This document shows, piece by piece, positions 25,799 through 34,703 of a DNA stretch of 64,000 bases. The DNA lies in IMG/VR virus record IMGVR_UViG_3300023109_000007, positions 1 to 64,000 of that record. One strand, given 5' to 3'. The DNA is from a virus. The translations under genes and the position numbers were made by a program. Position 1 is the first letter of the stretch. Each line of letters starts with the position of its first letter. A model generated the notes under the pieces. The model was not told where the DNA came from. It saw nothing but the letters and a program-made list of their open reading frames with translations, and ran no database searches.

Positions 25799-25827
25799 AT
25801 TATAACACAGATCATTTCATATGTCTA
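25799..25827 (-). promoter_or_regulatory. Sigma70-type promoter
   Basis: Minus strand: TAGACA (25827-25822), 17-base spacer, TATAAT (25804-25799). This is 5/6 and 6/6 with ideal spacing. The -35 box lies inside the 3' end of the dehydrogenase gene. The predicted start, near 25792, is at the ATG at 25793, which again suggests a leaderless transcript. It would drive the genes from 25793 leftward. Confidence 0.5.
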
Positions 25828-26945
25828 GTATTTCCGTAAGAAACATGTTGATTTGATCCTTCGTAACTGCGCCACGGATCAAATACAATATAGTTACCTT
25901 CTGGTAACTTATCATTTTCATGTACTCTAACAACAACACTAGGAGTTTCATTTACTACCCAACCGCCTAGTTTTCTTACATAGTGTTGTACAAGTAAACT
26001 ATAACTACCGTCTACATATTCAACATCAGGTTTGTAACTATCGCTACTAAACTGTATTTTGTTTCCGTACTTTAATATTTCAATAGCCATATTTTTTGCT
26101 TGTATTTCTCTAGCGTTCATTACACTATCGAATATGTCGTAGCCTAGATTTAGTTTATCTGCCATGTAGCGCAAAGCTATATTATCTCTTGGATGACATG
26201 CGCCTCCATCGCCCATTCCTGCTTTCATATAGCTTGGCCCCATAATACGCTGTGTACTATCACGTAATGCTCCTGTCACAACATCAACATTAATGTTGCC
26301 TTGCTTTTGTGCAACATCTTGTACCATATTTACTAGTCCAATTTTTGTGCTAATAAAGGTATTGTAGAATACTTTGATGCATTCACATTCGTCCCAAGTA
26401 CCAATAACGTAGCGAGGATCATTTTCCATTATAGATTTATAAAAATCAACAAGTTGTTTTGCATCACCTGTTTCGGTACCATCTTCTGTACCTATCATTA
26501 CCATTTCAGGATTAACCATATCCCAAGCAACTGTTCCCATAGCAATCAAATAAGGATTGTATACAAAGCGTGTGTTAGTTACTAGCGGTATAAACTCTCT
26601 ACGCACTGTGCCAGGTAACACTGTGCTTATTAATACAAGTAATTGATCTTTTGTCATATGCTTGTTTGCTTCAGCAATTACTTCTTTAACAATGTCGTAT
26701 TGAAAATCTTTTGGCTCTAGATGTGCTGTTGGTGCTCTGCCATCGTAATCTGGATCATGAGGTGTTGGTACAGCAACAAATACAATATCAGCACCATTAA
26801 TTGCACTTTGGATTGTAGGGAACTGTGCTACATTACTATTGCCCCGTTTAGCAATATCATATCCAGTTACATTGTGTCCTTTTTCTGCAATAACTTCTGC
26901 ACAAGGCAGTCCAAGTTTCCCTAACCCGATAAATGCTATATTCAT
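25812..26945 (-). CDS. UDP-glucose/GDP-mannose 6-dehydrogenase family protein
   Basis: 377 residues. GLGKLG (7-12) in MNIAFIGLGKLGLP is the NAD-binding loop. ISTVLPGT and YNPYLIAMGTV match the family's STVxxGT and NPE-type regions, and GDGGACHPRDN gives the catalytic cysteine C250. These enzymes oxidise UDP-glucose, UDP-HexNAc or GDP-mannose to the uronic acid, providing acidic sugars for surface polysaccharides. The length is slightly short and the C-terminal nucleotide-sugar domain is compact. It overlaps the upstream gene by one base (TAATG). It sits among glycosyltransferase-like genes, in line with glycan synthesis. Confidence 0.83.
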   Translation of the reverse strand: MNIAFIGLGKLGLPCAEVIAEKGHNVTGYDIAKRGNSNVAQFPTIQSAINGADIVFVAVPTPHDPDYDGRAPTAHLEPKDFQYDIVKEVIAEANKHMTKDQLLVLISTVLPGTVRREFIPLVTNTRFVYNPYLIAMGTVAWDMVNPEMVMIGTEDGTETGDAKQLVDFYKSIMENDPRYVIGTWDECECIKVFYNTFISTKIGLVNMVQDVAQKQGNINVDVVTGALRDSTQRIMGPSYMKAGMGDGGACHPRDNIALRYMADKLNLGYDIFDSVMNAREIQAKNMAIEILKYGNKIQFSSDSYKPDVEYVDGSYSLLVQHYVRKLGGWVVNETPSVVVRVHENDKLPEGNYIVFDPWRSYEGSNQHVSYGNTRHMK

Positions 26946-27934
26946 TAAAATTTTACCTTATCTATAAATTGTCTATTCTTTACTGCTGCTCTCTGCAACA
27001 TCTTTACATTATGTTCTAAGCGTGGCTTTAAACTAATTAATAGTTCTTTCAAATCTTTGCGTTGCTTTAAGTTTTGTACTACATTACAAATCCATTTAAT
27101 TCTATCAGTATGCCATTGGTGTTTATATCCAGTGCCAAACAAATCGTCAAATGTATCAATGCCCCAACTATGAAGTATCTTATAAACGTTATCATCACCT
27201 AGCACAACAAACGGACGCATACCTATAATAGGCTTAAACACCTTTTCACTAACAAATACATTAGTATGTATCGTAGTTTCGCTAACAATGTTGAGAAAGT
27301 GAGAATTCCAATTGCTGCGTAATCCTAAACTAGTAATATCATTTGTAATGCCGCCTGCATCACCTGCTACGCTTTCGTCACCTTCTTTATTGACTACATC
27401 ACTTTTAAGTGTTATCGGAACTTCTAGTCCATGATAGTCCCATGGGTTCTCAAACTTTCCTAAACTTAGATATCCACAGTCCTGTAAACCTCTTGTTATT
27501 AAATGCTTTACTAAAAATATTCTATGCTCATGCGGCTTTCTATTTAGACACATATAAACTTTAGTAATATCATTATTTTCCATATCCATTACATCAGCAG
27601 TTTCATACTTGTACCAGTTGTCATGTATAAAGTCTAGCCAAAAACTCCAATAATGATCTCCATCATAGTTTCCAAAGCGTACAACATTAGGATGCTTATC
27701 TATTGCTTCGTTTGCTTTTGTTCTGCATTTTCTGTTTTCCCAATCCGGACCACTATAACAAACTATTTTTTTAGGATTAGATGCAAGTAATTCTTTAAGG
27801 TCATTGTCTTTTTCTATCCAAGTAGAATTTATAAATGAAACGCCTGGTCCACATTTTGATAATAGCTGTTGCTTAATTTTTTTGTCGTGCTGACCTATAA
27901 TTGTGGTTGAGTCAAAACCTTTATCATAATGCAT
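26945..27934 (-). CDS. Glycosyltransferase-like protein, EKxxKPI family
   Basis: 329 residues. It shares two blocks with the proteins at 27924 and 30043: KVYMCLNRKPHEHRIFLVK (R/H-rich) and VFVSEKVFKPIIGMRPFVVL followed by LHSWGIDTFDDLF. The second block resembles the donor-binding region of fucosyltransferase-type (GT10) and related GT-B enzymes, where xTEK...A...PV recurs. That similarity is weak, so the activity is an inference. No signal peptide or membrane segment is seen. It overlaps the paralogue upstream by 11 bases. Confidence 0.5.
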   Translation of the reverse strand: MHYDKGFDSTTIIGQHDKKIKQQLLSKCGPGVSFINSTWIEKDNDLKELLASNPKKIVCYSGPDWENRKCRTKANEAIDKHPNVVRFGNYDGDHYWSFWLDFIHDNWYKYETADVMDMENNDITKVYMCLNRKPHEHRIFLVKHLITRGLQDCGYLSLGKFENPWDYHGLEVPITLKSDVVNKEGDESVAGDAGGITNDITSLGLRSNWNSHFLNIVSETTIHTNVFVSEKVFKPIIGMRPFVVLGDDNVYKILHSWGIDTFDDLFGTGYKHQWHTDRIKWICNVVQNLKQRKDLKELLISLKPRLEHNVKMLQRAAVKNRQFIDKVKF

Positions 27935-29243
27935 GAGTATTCTCCAGCCAAGTCATTACATTTACCCATTTTTGCTTTCCTTTATGTTCAAAGAAAACAT
28001 TTCGGTTGTGTACACATTTGTCTTTTATGTATTGACTTCCTAATATGTGATCTTTATTGCCGTCGACAATATTTTGTACATTTCTCAAAAGCAAATCACT
28101 CCTTTGTCTTATGTCAGTAATTTTGTCATACTCCTCATCAAATAATTCAGGAAATGTTTCATATCCATAGTGACGTAGAAAGTGTAGTGTGTTTACTTGG
28201 CTTGCAACTAAGAAAGGATGAAAATTAACAATTGGCTGATAAATTTTTTCTGTTATGAAAAGTACGTCTTCTACATTTACAGGTTCGTATGTTGTTTCTG
28301 TAACAAAAGAAAAATCACTATCTAAATAATGATGATTAATTAATGCACGTTGATTGTATCCTTGTTCTATTTCAGTTCCGTCATAATCAATAATGTAAGG
28401 AGCATCTTGTAGGAACATGTTTAATGGCTGTTCAAGGCTTTTGTGATGTTCTTCATCTAAACAATATTTGTCAATACTTTCATACATTGCATCAGTATGA
28501 AATCTATCTACATGAGGTTCAAAATATCTATTCAACCAACTGTAATAACTATGTCTTAGTAAATCACGTTTATAAAATTCCGCTGCAAAGAATACACGTT
28601 GATGTCTTGGATTGGCATTCTTAAATATAAACCGTTTGCTTTTTGGAGCATCGTAGTTTAGAAACGTGTCTACATCTAATGGCTTATCGTCCATTTGTGT
28701 AATTTCCATATTATACGTTGCTTCAAAACTGTCCATGCCATATACGTTAATTTCACTGTAGCCTTTTCTCTTTCGCCAAGCTGCAAAATTTTTCTGTATG
28801 TTTATATCACCAAACACAAGAAAAACTTTATGTGCAGGTATTGCTAAGTCTTTAACACAGAAATCAATAATTTCCATAAACCTTGGCATAGTTAAACTAA
28901 AGCCTTCATTTGGAAACCATAATAGTAACTTTAGTTTACTATCTAAATCACGTATTAGATTCAATGGCTCTTCATCAATATGTTCAAATACATTACGATA
29001 TACAAATGCATGGTCAATCCAATCAATTTCAATATGATAGAAAGCTGGCTGTCCTACATAGTCCTTAGGGGTAGTACGCTGAACAGGTATATCTAGATAG
29101 TCACATACTTCTGTAATAAACTTTGGCTTTACACTCTTAAATTGATTGTACTTATATGCTTCTCTAGTACGCAACTCTTTAGGAACACCATTTGGTATCC
29201 ATTTCTCGCCAACAACTCCGGATTGGTAATACAGCGTTATCAT
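27924..29243 (-). CDS. Glycosyltransferase-like protein, EKxxKPI family
   Basis: 439 residues, with a start supported by GGAG 8 bases upstream. The conserved blocks are RFIFKNANPRHQRVFFAAE, SFVTETTYEPVNVEDVLFITEKIYQPIVNFHPFLVA, and LRHYGYETFPELFDEEYD. It is longer than its two paralogues, with an extra N-terminal region of about 120 residues containing LLWFPNEGFSL. Predicted to act on nucleotide sugars in glycan assembly; the exact linkage is unknown. The three-gene family and a dehydrogenase make up a probable sugar cassette. Confidence 0.5.
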   Translation of the reverse strand: MITLYYQSGVVGEKWIPNGVPKELRTREAYKYNQFKSVKPKFITEVCDYLDIPVQRTTPKDYVGQPAFYHIEIDWIDHAFVYRNVFEHIDEEPLNLIRDLDSKLKLLLWFPNEGFSLTMPRFMEIIDFCVKDLAIPAHKVFLVFGDINIQKNFAAWRKRKGYSEINVYGMDSFEATYNMEITQMDDKPLDVDTFLNYDAPKSKRFIFKNANPRHQRVFFAAEFYKRDLLRHSYYSWLNRYFEPHVDRFHTDAMYESIDKYCLDEEHHKSLEQPLNMFLQDAPYIIDYDGTEIEQGYNQRALINHHYLDSDFSFVTETTYEPVNVEDVLFITEKIYQPIVNFHPFLVASQVNTLHFLRHYGYETFPELFDEEYDKITDIRQRSDLLLRNVQNIVDGNKDHILGSQYIKDKCVHNRNVFFEHKGKQKWVNVMTWLENTHAL

Positions 29244-30052
29244 GTGTATGCTCCTTTAAAGTGCGGTAGCCAAAAGTTTTGTACAAAATCTTCGTGTGCT
29301 TCGTAACTAGGATGATTATCGTATCCATCGTCCCATGTGTTTAGATTATTGAGTGTATACTCTCGAAGTCCGCCGTCTTCATTGTCTGTAAACAAAAACT
29401 TATTCCAATGTATTTCATCTTGTAAAGTTACAAACTGATCAGCACACCATGTTTTGTATTCTTTTACAAATGCTCTAAATGTAGTAAATCTATATTCCCA
29501 ACCTTTAAGTTCGCACATCTGTTGAACAAGCAAAATATTCGAAAGTGTTTGATGCCACATAGCATTTTGATTCCACATAAACTTTGAGTAAGATCTAAAT
29601 GCATCTACATACTGTATGTCAATATCAAAGTTATTGCTCCACCTTGTTTTTTCACTAACGTTACCACCATTCAATAACCAATAATTTCCTGTTATTTTTT
29701 GAATGTCACCGTTTGCACTTGTTAGTGCATATACTCCAGGATTCATATCGTTATCGGATTCAGTATTGTTTTGGAATAACATATCTACATAAGGTGTTTC
29801 TGTTTCATGTAGTGGAAATTCGCTTCTAGTAGGAGAACTCCACATGATGCTTATGTCAGGCGTGAATCCTTCTCGTTCTGCTTTCAATGCACAGTCAATT
29901 ACAGCACTTGCAATAAATTTATTGCCGGCTCCGCTTTTACTTACATTCCGAGAATTGTTATAGTTAAGTAAATCACGTTGGATAACTCTTGCCCAGCTAT
30001 TATGCATGTCTGTAAAGCTACATCCTCCGAATATATGAAATTTTACAGCCAT
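29240..30052 (-). CDS. SGNH/GDSL hydrolase-like protein
   Basis: 270 residues. FGGCSFTDMHNSWA (about 8-21) gives the nucleophile block, with S12 as the likely catalytic serine, and GAGNKFIASAVID resembles block II (Gly-Asn). DGYDNHPSYEAHEDF near the C-terminus carries the D..H catalytic pair. This family hydrolyses esters, including sugar O-acetyl groups. It overlaps glycosyltransferase-like genes on both sides. A second SGNH protein lies at 34002. Removing or exchanging acyl groups on the same glycan is a reasonable guess. Confidence 0.65.
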   Translation of the reverse strand: MAVKFHIFGGCSFTDMHNSWARVIQRDLLNYNNSRNVSKSGAGNKFIASAVIDCALKAEREGFTPDISIMWSSPTRSEFPLHETETPYVDMLFQNNTESDNDMNPGVYALTSANGDIQKITGNYWLLNGGNVSEKTRWSNNFDIDIQYVDAFRSYSKFMWNQNAMWHQTLSNILLVQQMCELKGWEYRFTTFRAFVKEYKTWCADQFVTLQDEIHWNKFLFTDNEDGGLREYTLNNLNTWDDGYDNHPSYEAHEDFVQNFWLPHFKGAYT

Positions 30053-31023
30053 GTTTGTATTTCCTCATTTGATATCTTCATTTGTAAAAATCGTTGCTGA
30101 TTATACTTTAGTCTTTGTTGTATATCATTTTTATCTATCGAATCTATGCTATTAAGATATTTACTTAGACTGTGTATCGCACTGTTGAATCTTGATATAT
30201 CTTCGTGAATTGTATCGTATGTGTTGTCTAGTATGTCGTCAAATGTATCATATCCTTGTTGTCTTAAGAATTCTAATAAATTAGGCTGTCCTATATACAA
30301 AGCTAAATGGCAGTTTGCAATAGGCTTCCAAGTTTTTTCTGTTATAAATAATCCTCGACTAGCTTCAGGATATGTTTCAGTTACTAAACTAATGCTTGTT
30401 TCTTCGTATATCCATTTATTATGCAATCTGTCATTTTTGTGTATCTCGCTATTTGATCTATCAACAACTAGATGACTATGTCTATCACGCATGTGGTCAA
30501 TTTCTGGTGTATCTTTTTTGTACATTTCTTTAAATGTATCGTAGTGATAATTATTATTAAGCTGGTTATATCTATTTAGGAAACTCACTAATCCAGTATC
30601 ATACAACCCTGTGTCGTATAACATTTGTAGGGTATAGTAACGATGCCAGTCAGGCCTTCCATTCAAACACAAAAACTTTTTAGCAAATGTATTTTGATTA
30701 TTTGTTTGTACTCCTAATTCCTTTATATGTGTAAGATAGTCGTATGCCCAGTAATTAAAGAATATGCCTTTAGACATATTTGCGTTACAGTGAATTACTT
30801 TACCAAAGTTATTGAAGTAATCAATATCTATATATGCAGGATCTCCTTCAGTATGAAATATTACTAGCGGAGTGTCTTTGTCATATTCTATATTACCTTT
30901 GCCTTCTATATGCTCGCATATCTGCAGATTGCCTTTAAAGTCTGAATATTTTTCAATAACAGAACCTAGTCTATTAGTATTAAGACACTCAAATGTACCT
31001 TTTGCTAAAGTAATTTTTGCCAT
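30043..31023 (-). CDS. Glycosyltransferase-like protein, EKxxKPI family
   Basis: 326 residues. The family blocks are KFLCLNGRPDWHRYYTLQ, ISLVTETYPEASRGLFITEKTWKPIANCHLALYI and LRQQGYDTFDDILDNTYD. It is closest in pattern to the proteins at 26945 and 27924. The N-terminal part (PLVIFHTEGDPAYI, VIHCNANMSKGI) may form a Rossmann-like half. The start has no clear ribosome binding site and overlaps the radical SAM gene upstream by 19 bases. Donor and acceptor are unknown. Confidence 0.5.
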   Translation of the reverse strand: MAKITLAKGTFECLNTNRLGSVIEKYSDFKGNLQICEHIEGKGNIEYDKDTPLVIFHTEGDPAYIDIDYFNNFGKVIHCNANMSKGIFFNYWAYDYLTHIKELGVQTNNQNTFAKKFLCLNGRPDWHRYYTLQMLYDTGLYDTGLVSFLNRYNQLNNNYHYDTFKEMYKKDTPEIDHMRDRHSHLVVDRSNSEIHKNDRLHNKWIYEETSISLVTETYPEASRGLFITEKTWKPIANCHLALYIGQPNLLEFLRQQGYDTFDDILDNTYDTIHEDISRFNSAIHSLSKYLNSIDSIDKNDIQQRLKYNQQRFLQMKISNEEIQTWL

Positions 31024-31862
31024 AAACTTACACTTTCAAATCCGTTTTGTGTGCCGCTAGTATTGCATCCTTTACACGCCGCTAAACTACTTCGGTTACC
31101 TTTGTCTAATTTTTTTCTAACTTCGACAAATTGTTCACTATTCCATAATTCACTAAATGCTATATTATTAATATTTCCAAATGGCTGTTGTTTCCTACTC
31201 CAATCGTTACAGCATAGTCGAACTTGTCCGTCCCAGTCTATAAATGCTTTATAAAATGGTAACCAACAAGGCCTAAATACAGTTTCTTCCTTTGATACTA
31301 GTCCTCCTCGGTTATTGTAATTGTATTGTTCAATCAAATCCGGGCTACCAGTATCGTGATGATTTCGTATACGATAACTTATGTTACAATCTTGCAATAG
31401 ATCTTGCACTTTGTTGTACTGTTCATTGCCATCATAACAATCAACAATAAGCATACTAAGTCCTGCATCAGATAATTGTGTGTGAGTTAATTGGCCTGAC
31501 AAGAGTCTATCGCCGTTAGTAATAATTTCTGTGTAGTATACAGAAAATATCTTTATAAGTTCAAGTATCTGTGGATTGAGAGTAGGTTCGCCAAATCCTG
31601 TTATATGTATGTCGCCAGTATAATTTGCTGCTTGCAATCCTTTGACAAGATTGTTTGCTGTGTCTAATGTCATTTGTAAATTTTGATTAGGATATACTGC
31701 AGGATTACTACGTGGACAAAAACTGCACGTTCTATTACATAACTCAGTAGGATTAACTTCAACAACTCCTAAGCCTAGTAGTAAAGGATTACCAATGTTA
31801 GCTTTTAGATATCTGTTGTTCCTATAACTAATATGGTCTTGGACATTAAAATTTTGAGACAT
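31005..31862 (-). CDS. Radical SAM/SPASM protein
   Basis: 285 residues from ATG at 31862; a TTG further upstream is less likely. TELCNRTCSFC (C42, C46, C49) is followed by IHITGFGEPTLNPQI, EIITNGD and LIVDCYDG. The C-terminal domain is a classic SPASM order: RPCWLPFYKAFIDWDGQVRL, CCNDW, GNINNIAFSELWNSEQF and CKGCN. It is the most canonical radical SAM/SPASM protein in the window. SPASM enzymes commonly modify peptides, but other substrates occur. It overlaps the HPGTNR-motif gene by 17 bases. Confidence 0.88.
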   Translation of the reverse strand: MSQNFNVQDHISYRNNRYLKANIGNPLLLGLGVVEVNPTELCNRTCSFCPRSNPAVYPNQNLQMTLDTANNLVKGLQAANYTGDIHITGFGEPTLNPQILELIKIFSVYYTEIITNGDRLLSGQLTHTQLSDAGLSMLIVDCYDGNEQYNKVQDLLQDCNISYRIRNHHDTGSPDLIEQYNYNNRGGLVSKEETVFRPCWLPFYKAFIDWDGQVRLCCNDWSRKQQPFGNINNIAFSELWNSEQFVEVRKKLDKGNRSSLAACKGCNTSGTQNGFESVSLWQKLL

Positions 31863-32892
31863 AACTATCAGGAATAATAAGTTTATTACTCCAATCAATT
31901 CCTTTTCGATTTGCAGGATGCTCGTTGTTTATAATCACAATACTTTTGTCTTTTGTATGTGTTACACACTTTTGCGGGTCAACAAATAATAATAGTTCAA
32001 ATATATCACCTAAGAATTCTTTTTCTATATGTATACTAATACCACTATACGCACACTTGCTTGGCAATTCTTCCATTGGTAAGTTGCATTGTAGTAAATC
32101 AAATTTATTAAATAGCCCTTTAGTACGATCAAAGAATTTAAAGTTTAACATGTCCGTATGCACTTTGCAGTCAGTTGGATTGTTTACTACCATAGGCAAA
32201 CTTCTAAACACTAAATCACTCCATTGATCTAATTTAATTTGTGTAAAGCCTTCAAAGTTTGTTGGCATAAGTTTTTCGGGCCAAGCGTCAGAACCTAAAA
32301 ATTCGTATGTAAAGTCTTTGGTTGTTTTACCAGTATCTACACTGTTAACAAATAAACGTTCCTCAACTTCTGTTCTAAACAATATTGTATCGCTACTCAG
32401 TAAACTTTTGCGCAATGTTTCTTCATCAGTTATTACAACACCTTTATCACGTAGTTCTTTAAATGCATTTTGTTCTTTATGTACAGTAAGCATTAAAGGC
32501 ATTGTCTTACAATTAAGAAACTTTGCTGCTACACACCTATTGGTTCCGGGATGAACCATATATGTTCCATCGTCCATATGATTTACTGCCTTGACACTAT
32601 TCTTCCATCCGGTCTGACAATAGCTTTGTACTAACCAAAGTATTTTTTCAAAATGATGTACAACTATGTTTTCACCGCCCATTGGTGTAATTAATGCTTT
32701 AACTGAAAAATCTTCAACTACACTTTTTGCAATACTCTTATCACCATGCGGATTTTCTAACAGCCAATCATGTAATCTATCTTCGTCAAACTTTAGCCAC
32801 CAACGTAATGTCTCCATTGGTGCTTCAAATAATATTACAACGTGGTCATCAAACCAATCTTTATCAAAGAAATCTTTACCTTGAGTAGACAT
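31846..32892 (-). CDS. Unknown protein with HPGTNR motif
   Basis: 348 residues, with a GGAG-preceded ATG. The only strong motif is YMVHPGTNRCVAAKFLN (112-128), which resembles the GxxR box of ParB/sulfiredoxin-fold domains (xxHPGxHRxxAA). In ParB that box binds CTP or ATP. The remaining sequence (WWLKFDEDRLHDWLLENPHG, ISIHIEKEFLGD) matches no family I know. It is located between two radical SAM genes. A nucleotide-dependent enzyme or DNA-binding function is possible; I leave it open. Confidence 0.5.
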   Translation of the reverse strand: MSTQGKDFFDKDWFDDHVVILFEAPMETLRWWLKFDEDRLHDWLLENPHGDKSIAKSVVEDFSVKALITPMGGENIVVHHFEKILWLVQSYCQTGWKNSVKAVNHMDDGTYMVHPGTNRCVAAKFLNCKTMPLMLTVHKEQNAFKELRDKGVVITDEETLRKSLLSSDTILFRTEVEERLFVNSVDTGKTTKDFTYEFLGSDAWPEKLMPTNFEGFTQIKLDQWSDLVFRSLPMVVNNPTDCKVHTDMLNFKFFDRTKGLFNKFDLLQCNLPMEELPSKCAYSGISIHIEKEFLGDIFELLLFVDPQKCVTHTKDKSIVIINNEHPANRKGIDWSNKLIIPDSYVSKF

Positions 32893-32893
32893 A

Positions 32894-34009
32894 TTACTCT
32901 CCTAATAATAGTGTGTTTAGTTCAGGAAATACTTGTGCAAAATTTTCTTCCCTGTGTTTATCTAATATATGCGTATATTTAAAGAAACTATCAATTGCTC
33001 CGTTGCAATTAGACATTTGATCTGCAAATGGTTTGAATTTATCATTGCCAAGTTTATCTTTAATTACTTGATGTGCATGTTGAGGTATTGCTTGCACATT
33101 ATAGTGCTTAGGCCCATGTAGTGCGTTTAAGAACAACCGGTCTTCAGGAAGACCAAGTGTGTTAAACCATTGTTGAAATTCTGGCAAATATAATATATTA
33201 AAAATATTTACAGTGTGGCAAATACTTGTGTGCAAGAACGGTTGTTCATTTGCAAAACGCAGATTACTTTCAGCTTCTTTCCAAACTGCTGGATGACGTT
33301 GGTATTCAAACTGTTTGCCTGTGCCGTCAATACTAAACATAAGTTCAACCCATTTAAATTCTTTCCAAAGATCTAACATTTTTTGTGTGGGCTTTATTGT
33401 AGTATTAGTATTATAGTGTAAACTAATTTTATGTGCATGACCTCTTTCTACACACTTTTCTAATAATTCAAAATGTTTCTTAATTAATAAAGGTTCACCG
33501 CCTGTGAAATCTAGCCATTCAATATACTCAATTACTCTTTCAAGGTCACGCCAAATAGGACTATTATCTTCTATCCAGTAACTTTTAAGGTTAGGATTAA
33601 GAACTTCTCCGTATAATAATTTTTCATCTTCGGCCCATTTGAAACTGCTAAAGCTGCTACATATTCTGCACTTTAAATTACACACTGTTCCTAGCTTTAG
33701 ATCATAATAGATAGGCGGACCTAGTTTTCCAATCCTATGAAACATATGTTCAAAGCGTTCATTATCTGCTTGACGTTTACTACGTATACCCTGCGATTCG
33801 TTTTTCCAACATTGGTTACAACCAGCAGGTTTCTTTCCTGCTAAGAAATCTTTGCGCAATGTTTTCATTTCTTCACTAGACCAGATTTTGCTTAGACCGT
33901 CTGTGCCAAAGTGTCCTACAGCTGGTCCTTCATATAAGCAACAAGGCTTTGCATTGCCTACTGCATCAGCTTCAATATGTATCCAAGGATTTATACAAAT
34001 ATCACTCAA
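32894..34009 (-). CDS. Radical SAM protein with N-terminal SPASM-like motif
   Basis: 371 residues from TTG at 34009, supported by AGGAG 5 bases upstream; there is no in-frame ATG nearby. ICINPWIHIEADAVGNAKPCC (C5, C23, C24), KIWSSEEMKTLRKDFLAGKKP and CNQCW (C64, C67) precede the core TVCNLKCRIC (C110, C114, C117). LDFTGGEPLLIKKHFELL and FSIDGTGKQFEYQRHP follow, and the tail is REENFAQVFPELNTLL. The N-terminal block looks like a SPASM motif moved ahead of the barrel. It overlaps the SGNH gene by 8 bases. Confidence 0.87.
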   Translation of the reverse strand: MSDICINPWIHIEADAVGNAKPCCLYEGPAVGHFGTDGLSKIWSSEEMKTLRKDFLAGKKPAGCNQCWKNESQGIRSKRQADNERFEHMFHRIGKLGPPIYYDLKLGTVCNLKCRICSSFSSFKWAEDEKLLYGEVLNPNLKSYWIEDNSPIWRDLERVIEYIEWLDFTGGEPLLIKKHFELLEKCVERGHAHKISLHYNTNTTIKPTQKMLDLWKEFKWVELMFSIDGTGKQFEYQRHPAVWKEAESNLRFANEQPFLHTSICHTVNIFNILYLPEFQQWFNTLGLPEDRLFLNALHGPKHYNVQAIPQHAHQVIKDKLGNDKFKPFADQMSNCNGAIDSFFKYTHILDKHREENFAQVFPELNTLLLGE

Positions 34010-34703
34010 TTGCGCTCCTAACCATAGGGTATATATATTCGTCTGCTACAAGTTTGTGTCCTTGAGGTGATATATGATAACCATTGTCAATGTAATGATT
34101 ATTATCTAAAAAGTTGTGTACACTATCTTGATGTACCGGTACTGGTAGTACTTTTTCTACATCTATAGGCGTTGGTACCCACGGAAAGAATATAATCTTG
34201 TCACCAAAGTTTTCTATATAAGATTTAAGCATATCTAGTTGACACATTAATTGTTCGGTAGCCAATGTACTAAATGTATGATTTTCGTATAAGAATTTTG
34301 TAGTAGTGTCAATATCACTTTTCTTACTTAAACTATTAGAGTATTCACCTACAGTAATCTTGTGTGTCTTTTCTTCTGTTATTCCCCAAAGGCGTGTATG
34401 CTTGCCTTCTCGTGTCCATACTGGTTGTTCTAGATTGTCATGAAATCGGTTGTCTAGAAAATTTTTCTTACCACTAATAGATATTTGCATTCTATCAAAT
34501 GTAGTTAACTGAAACAAAACAACTTTTGGTTTATACTTTTGGTAAAGTCTATATGCTGAGTATACTGCATACGCATTGTCTATGCCGGCATGTCCGCCAT
34601 TTATAACTGTTGTTCCGCACTTGTCTTGTAGATAAGCCGAAAAAGTTTCATTTGATTCTACACCAGTACCAAACGTCCAGCTGCATCCAATAGTAAGTAT
34701 CAT
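34002..34703 (-). CDS. SGNH/GDSL hydrolase-like protein
   Basis: 233 residues. MILTIGCSWTFGTGVE is a GxSxTxG nucleophile block (S8). INGGHAGIDNAYAVY supplies a Gly/Asn block, VVLFQLTTFDRM takes the place of the block III strand, and IDNGYHISPQGHKLVADEY has the Asp-His pair. This layout fits a cytoplasmic or surface esterase acting on acylated sugars. It is coupled on both sides, to radical SAM genes, through ATGA-type overlaps. It is not closely similar to the SGNH protein at 29240. Confidence 0.7.
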   Translation of the reverse strand: MILTIGCSWTFGTGVESNETFSAYLQDKCGTTVINGGHAGIDNAYAVYSAYRLYQKYKPKVVLFQLTTFDRMQISISGKKNFLDNRFHDNLEQPVWTREGKHTRLWGITEEKTHKITVGEYSNSLSKKSDIDTTTKFLYENHTFSTLATEQLMCQLDMLKSYIENFGDKIIFFPWVPTPIDVEKVLPVPVHQDSVHNFLDNNHYIDNGYHISPQGHKLVADEYIYPMVRSAIE

